In this document: positions 8,453 to 17,003 of the stretch, one piece after another | How the letters are laid out: every line of letters begins with the position of its first letter | Position numbering within the stretch: position 1 is the stretch's first letter | Assembly (NCBI GenBank): GCA_022828225.1 | Contig: JAJEJG010000005.1 | Location: 186,001 to 250,000, forward strand | Reading direction: 5' to 3' | DNA: 64,000 nt | Source: Nitrospirales bacterium | Lineage (GTDB): Bacteria > Nitrospirota > Nitrospiria > Nitrospirales > UBA8639 | Position numbers and translations under genes: made by a program | The notes under the pieces: generated by a model | Database searches by the model: none | The model's input: only the letters and a program-made list of their open reading frames with translations | What the model was told of the DNA's origin: nothing

Positions 8453-9433
8453 TCAGCCGAAATAGAAGGGGACCGGGGAAAAGCTGACGAGAAAAATGGC
8501 GAGGGCGCCCCAGCCCACCCAGATCCGGCCGCGACCCAATTCCGTTGCCGGATCGATGACCGGCGGATGACTGATCCCGACCAGACCGGCCAGGAACGTC
8601 CATAAGATCCACCCCGGCCACCCCCACAAACCCAACACCAGCAGGATGGGAATGGCCGCCAACGCCAGGGTCCGTTGCCGGCGTCCGAGCAGCGCATAGG
8701 CCACGTGCCCACCGTCGAGTTGCCCGATCGGCATCAAATTCAACACGGTGATAAAAAAGCCGAACCACGCCGCAAAGGCCACGGGATGCAGCACGATGTC
8801 GTAGGTGGCGGGGAGCGGTCCGAACATGAGCCACGCGAAAAATTGCAGCAACAGCGGCTCCCCCAATTGCAGACCATAGAGGCCCATCGTGGGTTCGACT
8901 CTCGAATAGGACAGCCCGACGAGCAATGCCGGCACGGCCACGACAAAGCCTGCGATCGGGCCGGCCACGCCGATGTCGAACAAGGCGCGACGATTCATGA
9001 TGGGTGAGCGCATGCGAATGACGGCGCCGAACGTCCCGATGAATTGCGGAGGGCCGGGAATGAACAACGGCAACGACGCGGGGACCCGATGCACGCGCGA
9101 CAAATGGAAGTGCCCGAATTCGTGCGTGACGAGGATCCCCAACAACGTGCAGGCGAACGGCCACCCGTTCCACAGGCTGCCGGGATAGCGCACAAGAAAA
9201 TCCCATGCGCCTGACACCGGCTCGGTATTGACCTGATAGGCGCCAGCCCAAAACGTGGTGAAGACCGTAACGACAAACAAACCAAGCGGCAGATACAGGA
9301 CCGACAGCGCGCTTTCCGGCTCGGGCTCGGAACGTTCCCAATCCGGCGACCATTCCTCGTGGGCATGGGGCCGGTCCTCCGGGTCATCGGGAAACCCTTT
9401 CTGCGGTCCGGAAGGAAATTGTTGCTGATCCAT
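8453..9433 (-). CDS. M50 family membrane zinc protease
   Basis: 326-residue multi-pass membrane protein with the site-2-protease zinc motif HEFGH at residues 104-108 and the third ligand in LDGG at 239-242. A soluble, acidic, proline-rich N-terminus (about 1-45) precedes the first membrane segment. Several further hydrophobic stretches (about 45-65, 95-112, 155-175, 192-240, 265-300) give the usual embedded active site. The SREBP/RseP PDZ insertion is absent, as in the short plant EGY-like group. It lies 24 nt after the macro/MBL fusion gene on the same strand and is probably co-transcribed. Substrate unknown. Confidence 0.85.
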   Translation of the reverse strand: MDQQQFPSGPQKGFPDDPEDRPHAHEEWSPDWERSEPEPESALSVLYLPLGLFVVTVFTTFWAGAYQVNTEPVSGAWDFLVRYPGSLWNGWPFACTLLGILVTHEFGHFHLSRVHRVPASLPLFIPGPPQFIGTFGAVIRMRSPIMNRRALFDIGVAGPIAGFVVAVPALLVGLSYSRVEPTMGLYGLQLGEPLLLQFFAWLMFGPLPATYDIVLHPVAFAAWFGFFITVLNLMPIGQLDGGHVAYALLGRRQRTLALAAIPILLVLGLWGWPGWILWTFLAGLVGISHPPVIDPATELGRGRIWVGWGALAIFLVSFSPVPFYFG

Positions 9434-9457
9434 AACGAGTGCTGAGCGGTGACTGAA

Positions 9458-10801
9458 TCAACCAAAGGGGTTCATGACGCGTTCCTCGCTGACCGTGGTC
9501 GGCGGCCCGTGCCCGGGGAGCAACACCGTGTCCGGGTCCAACTGCAAGACTCGACGGCGAACCGACGCCAAGTGATCCTCATATAACGACAGCGGATTGG
9601 ACCCGCCCACGGACCCGGCAAACAGCGTATCCCCGACGAAACAGAGCGCCTGGTCTTGAGATTGGACTCTATAGCAAATCCCGCCGGGCGTATGGCCGGG
9701 CGTGGCGAGACACTCGACCTTCAGGTCTCCCGCGGCAATGACCCGGCCATCCTCGGGAACGACGACCGATTCTTGCGGCGGCTTCCAGGGCAACAACGGG
9801 AAATCTCCTTCTCCAAGATACACCGGCACGGGCCATGCGGACAAAATTCGATCCAGGCCCCCGGCATGATCCATATGCCCATGCGTGAGGCATACGCCGG
9901 TCAACGTCGCGTGGTGCGCGTCAAGCACGGCCAGCATGGCCTCCGCATTGTACGCCGTATCGATAAAGACCGCCTGTTTGGTTTGCGGATCGATCAGAAC
10001 GTACCCTTTGACTTCGTAACCTCCGATGTCGCCCAGCACCGTGACCACCAGCGAAGAGACCCATTCAGGAGAAGGCTGCGGCACCCATCCCCCTATGGAC
10101 ACCGCGGCCAGCGCCTCGGCTTTGAGGGCCAGAACCCGGGCCATGGCCCGGATTTCGTGTTCCGACGGGGCGCGGATGCCCTGTTCCAGGCACTCCCAAT
10201 CGTCTTTGCGAAGCTGCGCGGTTTCCGCCGCGCCGGTGATGGATTGCGAGAGCCCTTTCCGGGCCTTTTTCACGATGTCGCAAAATTCGTCTTCGAGTAC
10301 CACGGGCCGCGACAGGACAGCCTGCCAGGCCCGGACCATCACGGGATCAACGTCAACCAACGTGACCGATCGCAGGGATTGAGGCTGAAACTCCCGAATT
10401 TCCTCGACCATCCCTTGCGCGGCTTCCTCCGGAGCGACGCTGCCCACCCCCGTGCCCATGCCGGGAATGGCGATGGAGACAAAGCCCTGCTCATTGGCCA
10501 ACCGGAGCGCGGCCCGCGTGGCCAATCTCACGTTTTCGACGGGAATGCGCATGGACGGTTCCGGCATGGTCGGCGCGTGAATGATTGCCGCAAAGCGGGT
10601 GCGTCCGCCCGACGTCAACACGGCCCGGCCCACGGGTATCGGCGCCTGTCGTCGCGCTTCGTCCTCCACGATCGACCCCGCGGAGCGCCGAATGATCCCG
10701 GCCACGCCTCCGCCCATGAGGCCGTGACTGTTTGCCGCATTGACGATGACCTGCGCCTCGACGTCGAGGAGGCTGCCTTGAACACACGTGATGTCTATCA
10801 A
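9458..10801 (-). CDS. Macro domain / HTH / metallo-beta-lactamase fusion
   Basis: 447 residues with three recognisable parts. Residues 1-165 are a macro domain (NAAN at 21-24, GGGV at 30-33, GMGTGVG at 114-120), a fold that binds or hydrolyses ADP-ribose adducts. Residues about 171-240 resemble a short XRE-like helical domain. Residues 250-447 are a glyoxalase II-like metallo-beta-lactamase fold with THGHMDH at 306-312, a later TPGHTPGG, a GDTLF and a GHGP motif. The parts are in one continuous frame with no internal start needed. A hydrolase acting on an ADP-ribose-related or thioester substrate is possible; this is inference. Confidence 0.85.
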   Translation of the reverse strand: MIDITCVQGSLLDVEAQVIVNAANSHGLMGGGVAGIIRRSAGSIVEDEARRQAPIPVGRAVLTSGGRTRFAAIIHAPTMPEPSMRIPVENVRLATRAALRLANEQGFVSIAIPGMGTGVGSVAPEEAAQGMVEEIREFQPQSLRSVTLVDVDPVMVRAWQAVLSRPVVLEDEFCDIVKKARKGLSQSITGAAETAQLRKDDWECLEQGIRAPSEHEIRAMARVLALKAEALAAVSIGGWVPQPSPEWVSSLVVTVLGDIGGYEVKGYVLIDPQTKQAVFIDTAYNAEAMLAVLDAHHATLTGVCLTHGHMDHAGGLDRILSAWPVPVYLGEGDFPLLPWKPPQESVVVPEDGRVIAAGDLKVECLATPGHTPGGICYRVQSQDQALCFVGDTLFAGSVGGSNPLSLYEDHLASVRRRVLQLDPDTVLLPGHGPPTTVSEERVMNPFG

Positions 10802-10875
10802 CTATTGCCTCATTTCCCCTGGTCTAGTACTGTTAGGCGAACAATGATCGCATCATTTCACGAAAAGGATGTTGC

Positions 10876-11763
10876 ATGCATATAGCAGAAGTGTTTCGGC
10901 AAAGCCACCCTGCAATCAGTTTCGAGTTTTTTCCCCCAAAGAGTGAGGCTGCGTCCGAGTCGCTGTTTCATACTATTCGGAAGTTGATTCCCCTGAAACC
11001 CGCCTACGTCAGCGTCACCTACGGCGCGGGTGGGTCAACGCGTGAGTTGACTCATGACCTGGTCGTCAAGTTGCACAATGAGACGAATCTCACGATCGTG
11101 TCGCACCTGACGTGTGTGAAATCGAGCCGGGATGAAATTTTCAAGATTCTCCAACGGTATGACCAACACGGCGTCCACAACATCATGGCCCTGCGAGGCG
11201 ACCCCCCCACCCAGGAGCCGTGGGATCCGGCCGAGCAGGACTTTCATCATGCCGTGGAATTGGTGGCCTTCATCAAAAAACATTTTCCCCATATGGGGAT
11301 CGGCGTAGCGGGATTCCCCGAAGGCCATCCCGACACGCCCAACCGACTCCAGGAAATGGAGCATCTCAAGGCCAAAGTCGACGCCGGCGCCGATTACATC
11401 TGCACGCAACTCTTTTTCGACAATCGCGACTTCTACGATTTCTGCGAACGCTGCCGGCTGGCCGGGATCCACGTTCCCATCATCGCGGGCATCATGCCGA
11501 TTACCTCACTGAAAGGGATGAAGCGGATGGCGGAACTCGCCTTGGGCGTACGCTTTCCGGGCAGATTGCTGCGCGCCCTGGCGAGCGCGCAGAATGACGC
11601 CCAAGCCGAAAAGATCGGCACCCATTGGGCCACGGAACAGGTCCTGGACCTGTTGGATAACAAGGTCCTGGGCGTGCATCTCTACACCCTGAACAGATCC
11701 AGAGCCTCGTTACAGATCTACGAAACGCTGGGACTCCAGCGCGTCGACATGCCTATGGAATAG
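10876..11763 (+). CDS. metF: 5,10-methylenetetrahydrofolate reductase MetF
   Basis: 295-residue FAD-dependent reductase converting methylene-THF to methyl-THF, the methyl donor used by MetH (encoded near 53.5-57.2 kb). The N-terminus reads SFEFFPPKSE, the family's folate/FAD barrel opening, followed by TYGAGGSTR, NIMALRGDPP and a QLFFDN segment. Length is normal. AAGGATG precedes the ATG by a few nt. Divergent from the macro/MBL gene with only 74 nt between; no SAM riboswitch can be fitted in so short a space. Element A starts 17 nt after the stop. Confidence 0.93.
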   Translation: MHIAEVFRQSHPAISFEFFPPKSEAASESLFHTIRKLIPLKPAYVSVTYGAGGSTRELTHDLVVKLHNETNLTIVSHLTCVKSSRDEIFKILQRYDQHGVHNIMALRGDPPTQEPWDPAEQDFHHAVELVAFIKKHFPHMGIGVAGFPEGHPDTPNRLQEMEHLKAKVDAGADYICTQLFFDNRDFYDFCERCRLAGIHVPIIAGIMPITSLKGMKRMAELALGVRFPGRLLRALASAQNDAQAEKIGTHWATEQVLDLLDNKVLGVHLYTLNRSRASLQIYETLGLQRVDMPME

Positions 11764-12115
11764 GAACGAGGTCCGAGTGAGCGGGGTTTCGCCCCCGCAC
11801 GACGAGGTCCTTTTGTTTCGGCAAAAGGACCCAAAACCATTGGCGCCCGGGCGTGGCCCTCCGGGTGCCTTTGCCCCGGTCCCGGTTATTAGGGCTGCGG
11901 AACTCGCTTCGCTCAGACAGTCCTCGCCTCAAATATAGAATCTTCGGGACCGGGGCGCAGCCACGCCCGCAGGCGCCGGCTTTTCTGTTATCCCCGGCTT
12001 TTCCTGCTGTCATTCCCGACCTGATCGGGAATCCAGTGTCTTTGTTTTTCCTTCGTTCGTAAGAATAACGACTCTGGCTCCTCGCGTTCGCACGGATGAC
12101 AGAAGAAGGAAGATA
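11764..12115. repeat. Intergenic repeat tract
   Basis: 352 bp with no gene: element A copy 2 (11781-11980) followed by a degenerate family C palindrome (about 12005-12105). Confidence 0.8.
11781..11980 (+). repeat. Element A, copy 2
   Basis: The cleanest copy. It has a GCGGGG/CCCCGC hairpin at the 5' end, CCTTTTG (11809-11815) paired with CAAAAGG (11822-11828), and GCCCCGGTCCCG (11873-11884) inverted at 11945-11956. Begins 17 nt after the metF stop. Confidence 0.85.
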
Positions 12116-13795
12116 CTACTTTTTTTCGAGTTTCGACCAGGAATCGCGGAGGGCGACGGTGCGGTTGAAGACGAGTTGTTGGGCGGTGGAATCGGCATCG
12201 ACGCAAAAATAGCCCTGCCGTTCGAACTGGAACCGTTGGCCGGCGGTCGAGTCCCGCAACGCCGGTTCGACCCGGCAGCCCTGCAACCGTTCCACCGAGT
12301 TCGGATTGAGCACGGTCCGGTAATCCCGGCCGTCCTTTTCGGGACTGGGATCGGAAAACAGATGATCGAATAACCGCACTTCGGCTTCGAGCGCATGCGG
12401 CTCGGATACCCAGTGAATGGTGCCTTTCACCTTTCGACCGGGCTGTCCTGATCCGCTCCTCGTTTCCGGATCATACGTGCAGCGGACTTCGACGATTTCT
12501 CCCTGCTCATCCTTGACCGCGTCCTCGCATCGAATGATGTAGGCATAGCGCAACCGCACCTCCTGTCCGGGCGCGAGCCGAAAATATTTTTTCGGCGGAT
12601 CTTCACGAAAATCTTCACGCTCGATATAAAGAACGCGGGAAAACGGGACTGCCCGGCTCCCCATCTCGGGATCCTCGGGGTTATTGACCGCCTGCATGTC
12701 TTCCACTTGATCTTCCGGGTAATTCGTGATGACGACGCGCAGGGGCCGGAGGACGGCCATAACCCGTTGTGCGCTCGCATTCAGGTTCTCCCTGACGAAA
12801 TGCTCCAACAGGTTCACCTCCACCACGCTGTCGCGTTTCGCCACCCCGATGTGCTCGCAAAACCGTCGAATCGCCTCCGGGGGATACCCGCGGCGGCGCA
12901 AGCCCATCAACGTGGGGAGGCGCGGGTCATCCCATCCGGACACGTGCGACTCTTCAATGAGTTCCAACAGCTTCCGCTTGCTCATCACCGTGTGCGTCAG
13001 GTTCAAGCGCGCAAATTCAATCTGCCGGGAATGGCAGGCCACTTCACATTCGTCCAGCAACCAATCGTACAAGGGCCGGTGATCCTCGAATTCCAGGGTA
13101 CAGAGGGAATGGGTAATCCCTTCGATGGAGTCGGATAGCGGATGCGCGAAATCATACGTGGGATAGATGTTCCACGCCGTGCCCGTCCGGTGATGCGGCA
13201 CCCGCCGGATCCGGTACAGCGTGGGGTCGCGCATGTTGATGTTGGGCGACGCCATGTCGATTTTGGCGCGAAGCACGTGCGCCCCATCTTCGCAGTCGCC
13301 GGCACGCATCCGCGAGAACAAGTCAAGGTTCTCCTCCACCGACCGCGTGCGATGCGGGCTCTCCTTGCCCGGTTCCGTCAGGGTCCCCCGGTAGGACCGG
13401 ATCTCGTCCGCGGTGAGGCTGTCCACGTAGGCCTTGCCTTTTTTGATCAACAGCACCGCGTACTCGTACAACTTCTCGAAATAATCCGAGGCGAAAAAAC
13501 GCCGGCCCTGCCAGTCGAAACCCAGCCAGCGCACGTCCTCCTGGATGGACTCCACGTATTCCACGTCTTCCTTTGTGGGATTGGTGTCGTCGAACCGCAG
13601 ATTGCATAGACCCTCGGGCCATTCCTGCGCGATACCGAAATTCAAACAAATCGATTTGGCGTGCCCGATATGCAGATAGCCGTTGGGTTCCGGCGGAAAC
13701 CGCGTATGCACGACGCCCTCGAATTTCCCGCTCTCCCGGTCCTGAGCCACGATCGCGCGAATGAAGTCTGTGGAAGCCTGCTGAGGATTGGACAT
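12116..13795 (-). CDS. glnS: Glutaminyl-tRNA synthetase
   Basis: 559-residue class I synthetase attaching glutamine to tRNA-Gln. The HIGH motif lies near residue 42 ([17 protein letters not shown]) and the second ATP motif VMSKRKL near residue 270. The C-terminal anticodon-binding beta-barrels are complete, ending [10 protein letters not shown]. Length matches E. coli GlnS (~554). A matching tRNA-Gln (anticodon CTG) and gltX lie within 4.5 kb, so direct charging rather than only GatCAB transamidation is likely. Confidence 0.95.
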   Translation of the reverse strand: MSNPQQASTDFIRAIVAQDRESGKFEGVVHTRFPPEPNGYLHIGHAKSICLNFGIAQEWPEGLCNLRFDDTNPTKEDVEYVESIQEDVRWLGFDWQGRRFFASDYFEKLYEYAVLLIKKGKAYVDSLTADEIRSYRGTLTEPGKESPHRTRSVEENLDLFSRMRAGDCEDGAHVLRAKIDMASPNINMRDPTLYRIRRVPHHRTGTAWNIYPTYDFAHPLSDSIEGITHSLCTLEFEDHRPLYDWLLDECEVACHSRQIEFARLNLTHTVMSKRKLLELIEESHVSGWDDPRLPTLMGLRRRGYPPEAIRRFCEHIGVAKRDSVVEVNLLEHFVRENLNASAQRVMAVLRPLRVVITNYPEDQVEDMQAVNNPEDPEMGSRAVPFSRVLYIEREDFREDPPKKYFRLAPGQEVRLRYAYIIRCEDAVKDEQGEIVEVRCTYDPETRSGSGQPGRKVKGTIHWVSEPHALEAEVRLFDHLFSDPSPEKDGRDYRTVLNPNSVERLQGCRVEPALRDSTAGQRFQFERQGYFCVDADSTAQQLVFNRTVALRDSWSKLEKK

Positions 13796-13802
13796 GCTCC
13801 CT

Positions 13803-14168
13803 TTACTCTTTTGACGTGTTCACCCATCGCTCACCATTGCGAGACAAAATGACCAGATGATTGCGAAGGGTTTCCTGCACGTATCTTTTCAAAAACGGAA
13901 GCAACAGTTCTTCGATCCGATGGGTTGTTGCCGGGTGGACTTTCACTCTGATGACACCACAATGATGACTTAAAGGAAGGATAACCCAATCGCCAAAATG
14001 CTGATCGAGCGTTACGAGAATTCTCCGTTCCAAACGCGCGTGCTCCAGAATCAATTCATCATCCGCTCGGGCCTGACCAACGTCCGCGGCTCGTTGCACA
14101 TCATGGCCTTCCTGCCGCAGACGGGTCGCCAAATCGACGTTCAGCATCTGGTCGAGATAAATTCTCAC
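13803..14168 (-). CDS. DUF5615 PIN-like protein (putative toxin)
   Basis: 121 residues, opening [19 protein letters not shown], with the conserved [12 protein letters not shown] and a later [11 protein letters not shown] segment. This is the DUF5615 PIN-like family, which usually pairs with DUF433 proteins. The DUF433 gene lies 21 nt upstream on the same strand, so the pair forms a toxin-antitoxin-like module. The PIN-like acidic residues (D6, D in VTLDQHFGD) are present; nuclease activity is inferred. The stop is 7 nt from the glnS start. Confidence 0.8.
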   Translation of the reverse strand: MRIYLDQMLNVDLATRLRQEGHDVQRAADVGQARADDELILEHARLERRILVTLDQHFGDWVILPLSHHCGVIRVKVHPATTHRIEELLLPFLKRYVQETLRNHLVILSRNGERWVNTSKE

Positions 14169-14189
14169 CAGTGACTATAGCGCTGTACT

Positions 14190-14405
14190 CTATACAAGTG
14201 CGGTGTGGTCGATGGAAGACTTGGCATAGAGCAAGGCAGCCTTGATATCTTCCACCATGATTTCCGGATAGACTCTTAAGATGGCATCCCAACTTTGCCC
14301 GTCAGCCAACTGTTCGAGGAGGATGGTCACGGGAATTCTCGTGCCCTTAATCACCGGCTTCCCGTTACACACTCGTGGATGAATTTCAATTCGTTCCTGT
14401 AGCAT
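14190..14405 (-). CDS. DUF433 protein (putative antitoxin)
   Basis: 71 residues: RIEIHPRVCNGKPVIKGTRI followed by PVTILLEQLADGQSWDAILRVYPEI, the diagnostic DUF433 opening with a winged-helix-like fold, probably DNA-binding. It precedes the DUF5615 gene by 21 nt and is its likely antitoxin. Confidence 0.83.
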   Translation of the reverse strand: MLQERIEIHPRVCNGKPVIKGTRIPVTILLEQLADGQSWDAILRVYPEIMVEDIKAALLYAKSSIDHTALV

Positions 14406-14485
14406 TCACTATTTCCCCAAATTCACGAAGATTAGAATACTCTAACCTTGTCGTCTAAGCAATATGGTAAGGGAAAGCCGTCACG

Positions 14486-14866
14486 TTACTCGGACACGTT
14501 CGGTCCGTATTGTTCGAGCAGGTACTCGAGCACACGCGGAGCGTTCTTGATCAACGTGTCCCGGGCTCGTCGATCATGGCACTGCCCCGCCAGGATCCAG
14601 CCGAAGGCTTTTTCATGATCGCCTTTTCGATAGGCCTGAACGGCGTGGGTCAGGCACGTGCGACCCGAGACGGTCCCCCGCAAAATCTTCGGAGGGCCGG
14701 CCTTGACCACAAACGTTTTGCACCGCCCCTTGGACGTGGCTTTCGTGTCGTTCCACATCCAATCCACCTCGTTCTCATAACCAAAGCCTTGGACCGGAAC
14801 CAGGAGAACCGTCAGAGTCAGAATAATAGAAAGTGAAAAAGCCAAGTGTTTGATCGTCGTTACCAT
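14486..14866 (-). CDS. Secreted protein of unknown function
   Basis: 126 residues from the ATG at 14866, chosen because it opens a clear signal peptide (MVTTIKHLAFSLSIILTLTV...QGFG); the frame extends upstream to 15082 without protein-like sequence. The mature part is rich in charged residues with three cysteines (GRCKTF, RTCLTHA, GQCHDRR) and a TCLTHAVQAYRKGDHEKAFGW segment that resembles one TPR-like helical pair. No family recognised. It is on the same strand as, and 92 nt downstream of, the outer-membrane barrel gene. Confidence 0.6.
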   Translation of the reverse strand: MVTTIKHLAFSLSIILTLTVLLVPVQGFGYENEVDWMWNDTKATSKGRCKTFVVKAGPPKILRGTVSGRTCLTHAVQAYRKGDHEKAFGWILAGQCHDRRARDTLIKNAPRVLEYLLEQYGPNVSE

Positions 14867-14958
14867 CACCGGACGAAACCTAGGAAAAACGTTCGGATGT
14901 GTCAAGACCCCAGATCTGACGGGGCCGCTACGGTGACGAACGCAACCGGGTATCAGCG

Positions 14959-15870
14959 TCAAAAGGCATACTTCAGTCCGACGCTGAGCCCCCAGTATTG
15001 CAGGTCGCTGAAGGTCAACTTGCTGTCGAACGGGGTCTGCCCGTCCGCCCGGACCGGCCGGTGACTTCTGATGAGGCTCCACACGGTGTCGCCTTCGAGG
15101 TCCTGGAAGGAAGCCCAGCGCGCTTTCATCCCGATTGACACCTTTTCCGTCAGCGCGTAATCCAGGCCGCCCAGGAATTGGAAGCCGAAGAGCGTGTCGG
15201 TGAACCCGGCATCCAGAAGGCTCAGCGTGCCGGCGGCAGCCGGTGGTTGATTGGCCGGATAGCCTTGAGCGATCGTCTTACGCACGAGGCGGGTCTGGTA
15301 ATCCAGACTGGTGTGCGCCCACCCGATGCCCGCGCCGACGTACGGCGTCCAGCGCGAACTGTTCAGAAAGTCGTAGTAGGCGTTCACGAAGAATTGATGG
15401 GCGCTGAAGTCCGACACCCGTTCCGAGGGCGGATCGATTTCGCTCACCTCCGGTAGCTTGCCGCTTATCACGTTCCCGCCGAACCTCCAAGGTACGGAAT
15501 CGCCACTCTGAGACCGGTTCAGGTATTCGAACTCGACGCGAAACCTGTCCAGCGCATACCCGACGCTGACGCCGCCCATGAACCCCGTGCCGAGATCAAA
15601 CGAATTGGCGGTCAGCGTTTCCGGCGAATCAGCCGCGCAACCCGGGCCGGTGGGATCACCCCCGACTAATGTGTCGCATCTCGTCGGATGGTTGACCCCG
15701 GACAGGACAGACCCCATATCCGCGGCATTCGCAAATCCCAACTCGATGCCGGCGTAGAATCCCCGCCGGCTCGTTTCGGCGTTCGCCACGCCTGCGTAAA
15801 CGAGCAGGCAACAACCCACCAGCGCCAAGGCAAGCCTTCCGGATGGGAGGAAGGTCATCATTTTCGTCAT
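14959..15870 (-). CDS. Outer-membrane beta-barrel protein
   Basis: 303 residues from ATG 15870, preceded by AGGAG ten bases upstream. The signal peptide ends at AGVANA before ETSRR. Alternating strands typical of OmpA/OmpW-like barrels follow (GFYAGIELGFANA, GGVSVGYALDRFRVEFEYL, WTPYVGAGIGWAHTSL), and the chain ends in a terminal phenylalanine (SVGLKYAF), the outer-membrane insertion signal. Two cysteines near residues 82 and 94 may form a loop disulfide. The longer frame starting at 15936 adds no plausible sequence. Function beyond barrel unknown. Confidence 0.8.
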   Translation of the reverse strand: MTKMMTFLPSGRLALALVGCCLLVYAGVANAETSRRGFYAGIELGFANAADMGSVLSGVNHPTRCDTLVGGDPTGPGCAADSPETLTANSFDLGTGFMGGVSVGYALDRFRVEFEYLNRSQSGDSVPWRFGGNVISGKLPEVSEIDPPSERVSDFSAHQFFVNAYYDFLNSSRWTPYVGAGIGWAHTSLDYQTRLVRKTIAQGYPANQPPAAAGTLSLLDAGFTDTLFGFQFLGGLDYALTEKVSIGMKARWASFQDLEGDTVWSLIRSHRPVRADGQTPFDSKLTFSDLQYWGLSVGLKYAF

Positions 15871-15964
15871 AGTTTCTTTCTCCTGGTCACGCCGGATACA
15901 CGCCAAGCCCCTGCGTAGCATTCGCCTTCCGATCATAGACTGAACATTATAAAGTCGCGGATAG

Positions 15965-16038
15965 TGGCTGGGGGAGAAGGATTCGAACCCTCACGCTCAG
16001 ATCCAGAATCTGATGTCCTACCCTTAGACGATCCCCCA
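15965..16038 (-). tRNA. tRNA-Gln (anticodon CTG)
   Basis: 74 nt on the minus strand. The acceptor stem is TGGGGGA/TCCCCCA, the anticodon stem TCAGA/TCTGA around loop TTCTGGA (anticodon CTG), the T arm GAGGG-TTCGAAT-CCTTC, discriminator G, and CCA is encoded. It lies between glnS and gltX. Confidence 0.93.
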
Positions 16039-16254
16039 ACCGGTTAAAAAGCTTAAATGGAGCCTTTTCTTGGAGTCAAGAACGTGTCATCATTTTGTAT
16101 GCTGCCCGTTCCGACTATTCCCCGGCGCTTGCACCACTCGCGGCCTTCACGGATCACGGCCGCCGCTGAGCGGGGCCCTCCAAAACCGTGGGATTTGCCA
16201 TTTCAAGACTTCTCAATTCAAAATGATCATTCCAGAATACTTGCAATTATATAC

Positions 16255-16276
16255 CACTTAAGTTTAATATTAAGTG
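16255..16276. promoter_or_regulatory. Inverted repeat, putative TetR operator
   Basis: Perfect arms CACTTAA and TTAAGTG around 8 nt, 48 nt before the TetR start codon in AT-rich sequence. The size and place suit autoregulation. Confidence 0.5.
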
Positions 16277-16323
16277 TAATATTTGCCATTCAGTGCCACA
16301 ACCTTTATTATCTGGAGCGAACG

Positions 16324-16989
16324 ATGCCCAGAAAAAAAGAGTTCGACGTAGACACTGTTCTGGACAGGGCCATGGAAGCCTTCTGGACCCGGGGCTATGA
16401 GGCCACGTCCTTGAACGATCTCTTGGACTGCATGCAGATCCAGCGCGCCAGTCTGTATAACGCGTTCGGCGACAAACACACCCTCTTCCTCGAGACCCTG
16501 CGCCGATACGACGTCGTCCTCCGCCGGGCCGAGGTCGCAAGGCGGATGCAAATGCCTTCGCCCCGCCATGCCATTCTCAGCTTATTCCAAGATACGGTCA
16601 CTGCGACGGTGAAGCATGGGGCGCGCAATGGCTGCTTTCTGATCAATACGGCCCTGGAGTTATCGCCGCACGACAAGGAAGTAGCCGAGATCGTCCGCGC
16701 GGCCTTCAACCACATGGAGCAAAAATTCTTCCGCAAAATGATCGAAAAGGGCCGAGCCGTAGGAGAGATTGCCAAGTCGGTCGTGCCGGCTCCGACCGCG
16801 CGCGCGCTACTGAGTCTCCTCATCGGATTAGTAGTACTTTCGCGTAGCCGTCCTGAGAAGCTCTTGCTGGAGTCGATCGCGAAACAAGCGGAGGCTCTTT
16901 TACCTCCCGGTGACAAAGCAACCCCTCCTCTCGCCGTCGCCGACGTCTCAGTCTCCAGTTTGCATGGGCTGATAAACATCCCGGCCTGA
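16324..16989 (+). CDS. TetR/AcrR-family transcriptional regulator
   Basis: 221 residues starting MPRKKEFDVDTVLDRAMEAF at 16324. The HTH lies at about 12-55 (GYEATSLNDLLDCMQIQRAS then LYNAFGDKHTLF), the classical TetR DNA-binding unit. The remaining all-helical C-terminal domain would bind a ligand and dimerise. The frame runs open upstream to 16057, but that part is not protein-like and contains the probable operator. No effector gene is beside it: gltX is convergent and the tRNA is divergent. Its target is therefore unknown. Confidence 0.88.
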   Translation: MPRKKEFDVDTVLDRAMEAFWTRGYEATSLNDLLDCMQIQRASLYNAFGDKHTLFLETLRRYDVVLRRAEVARRMQMPSPRHAILSLFQDTVTATVKHGARNGCFLINTALELSPHDKEVAEIVRAAFNHMEQKFFRKMIEKGRAVGEIAKSVVPAPTARALLSLLIGLVVLSRSRPEKLLLESIAKQAEALLPPGDKATPPLAVADVSVSSLHGLINIPA

Positions 16990-17003
16990 CGCAGGGATTT
17001 TAG

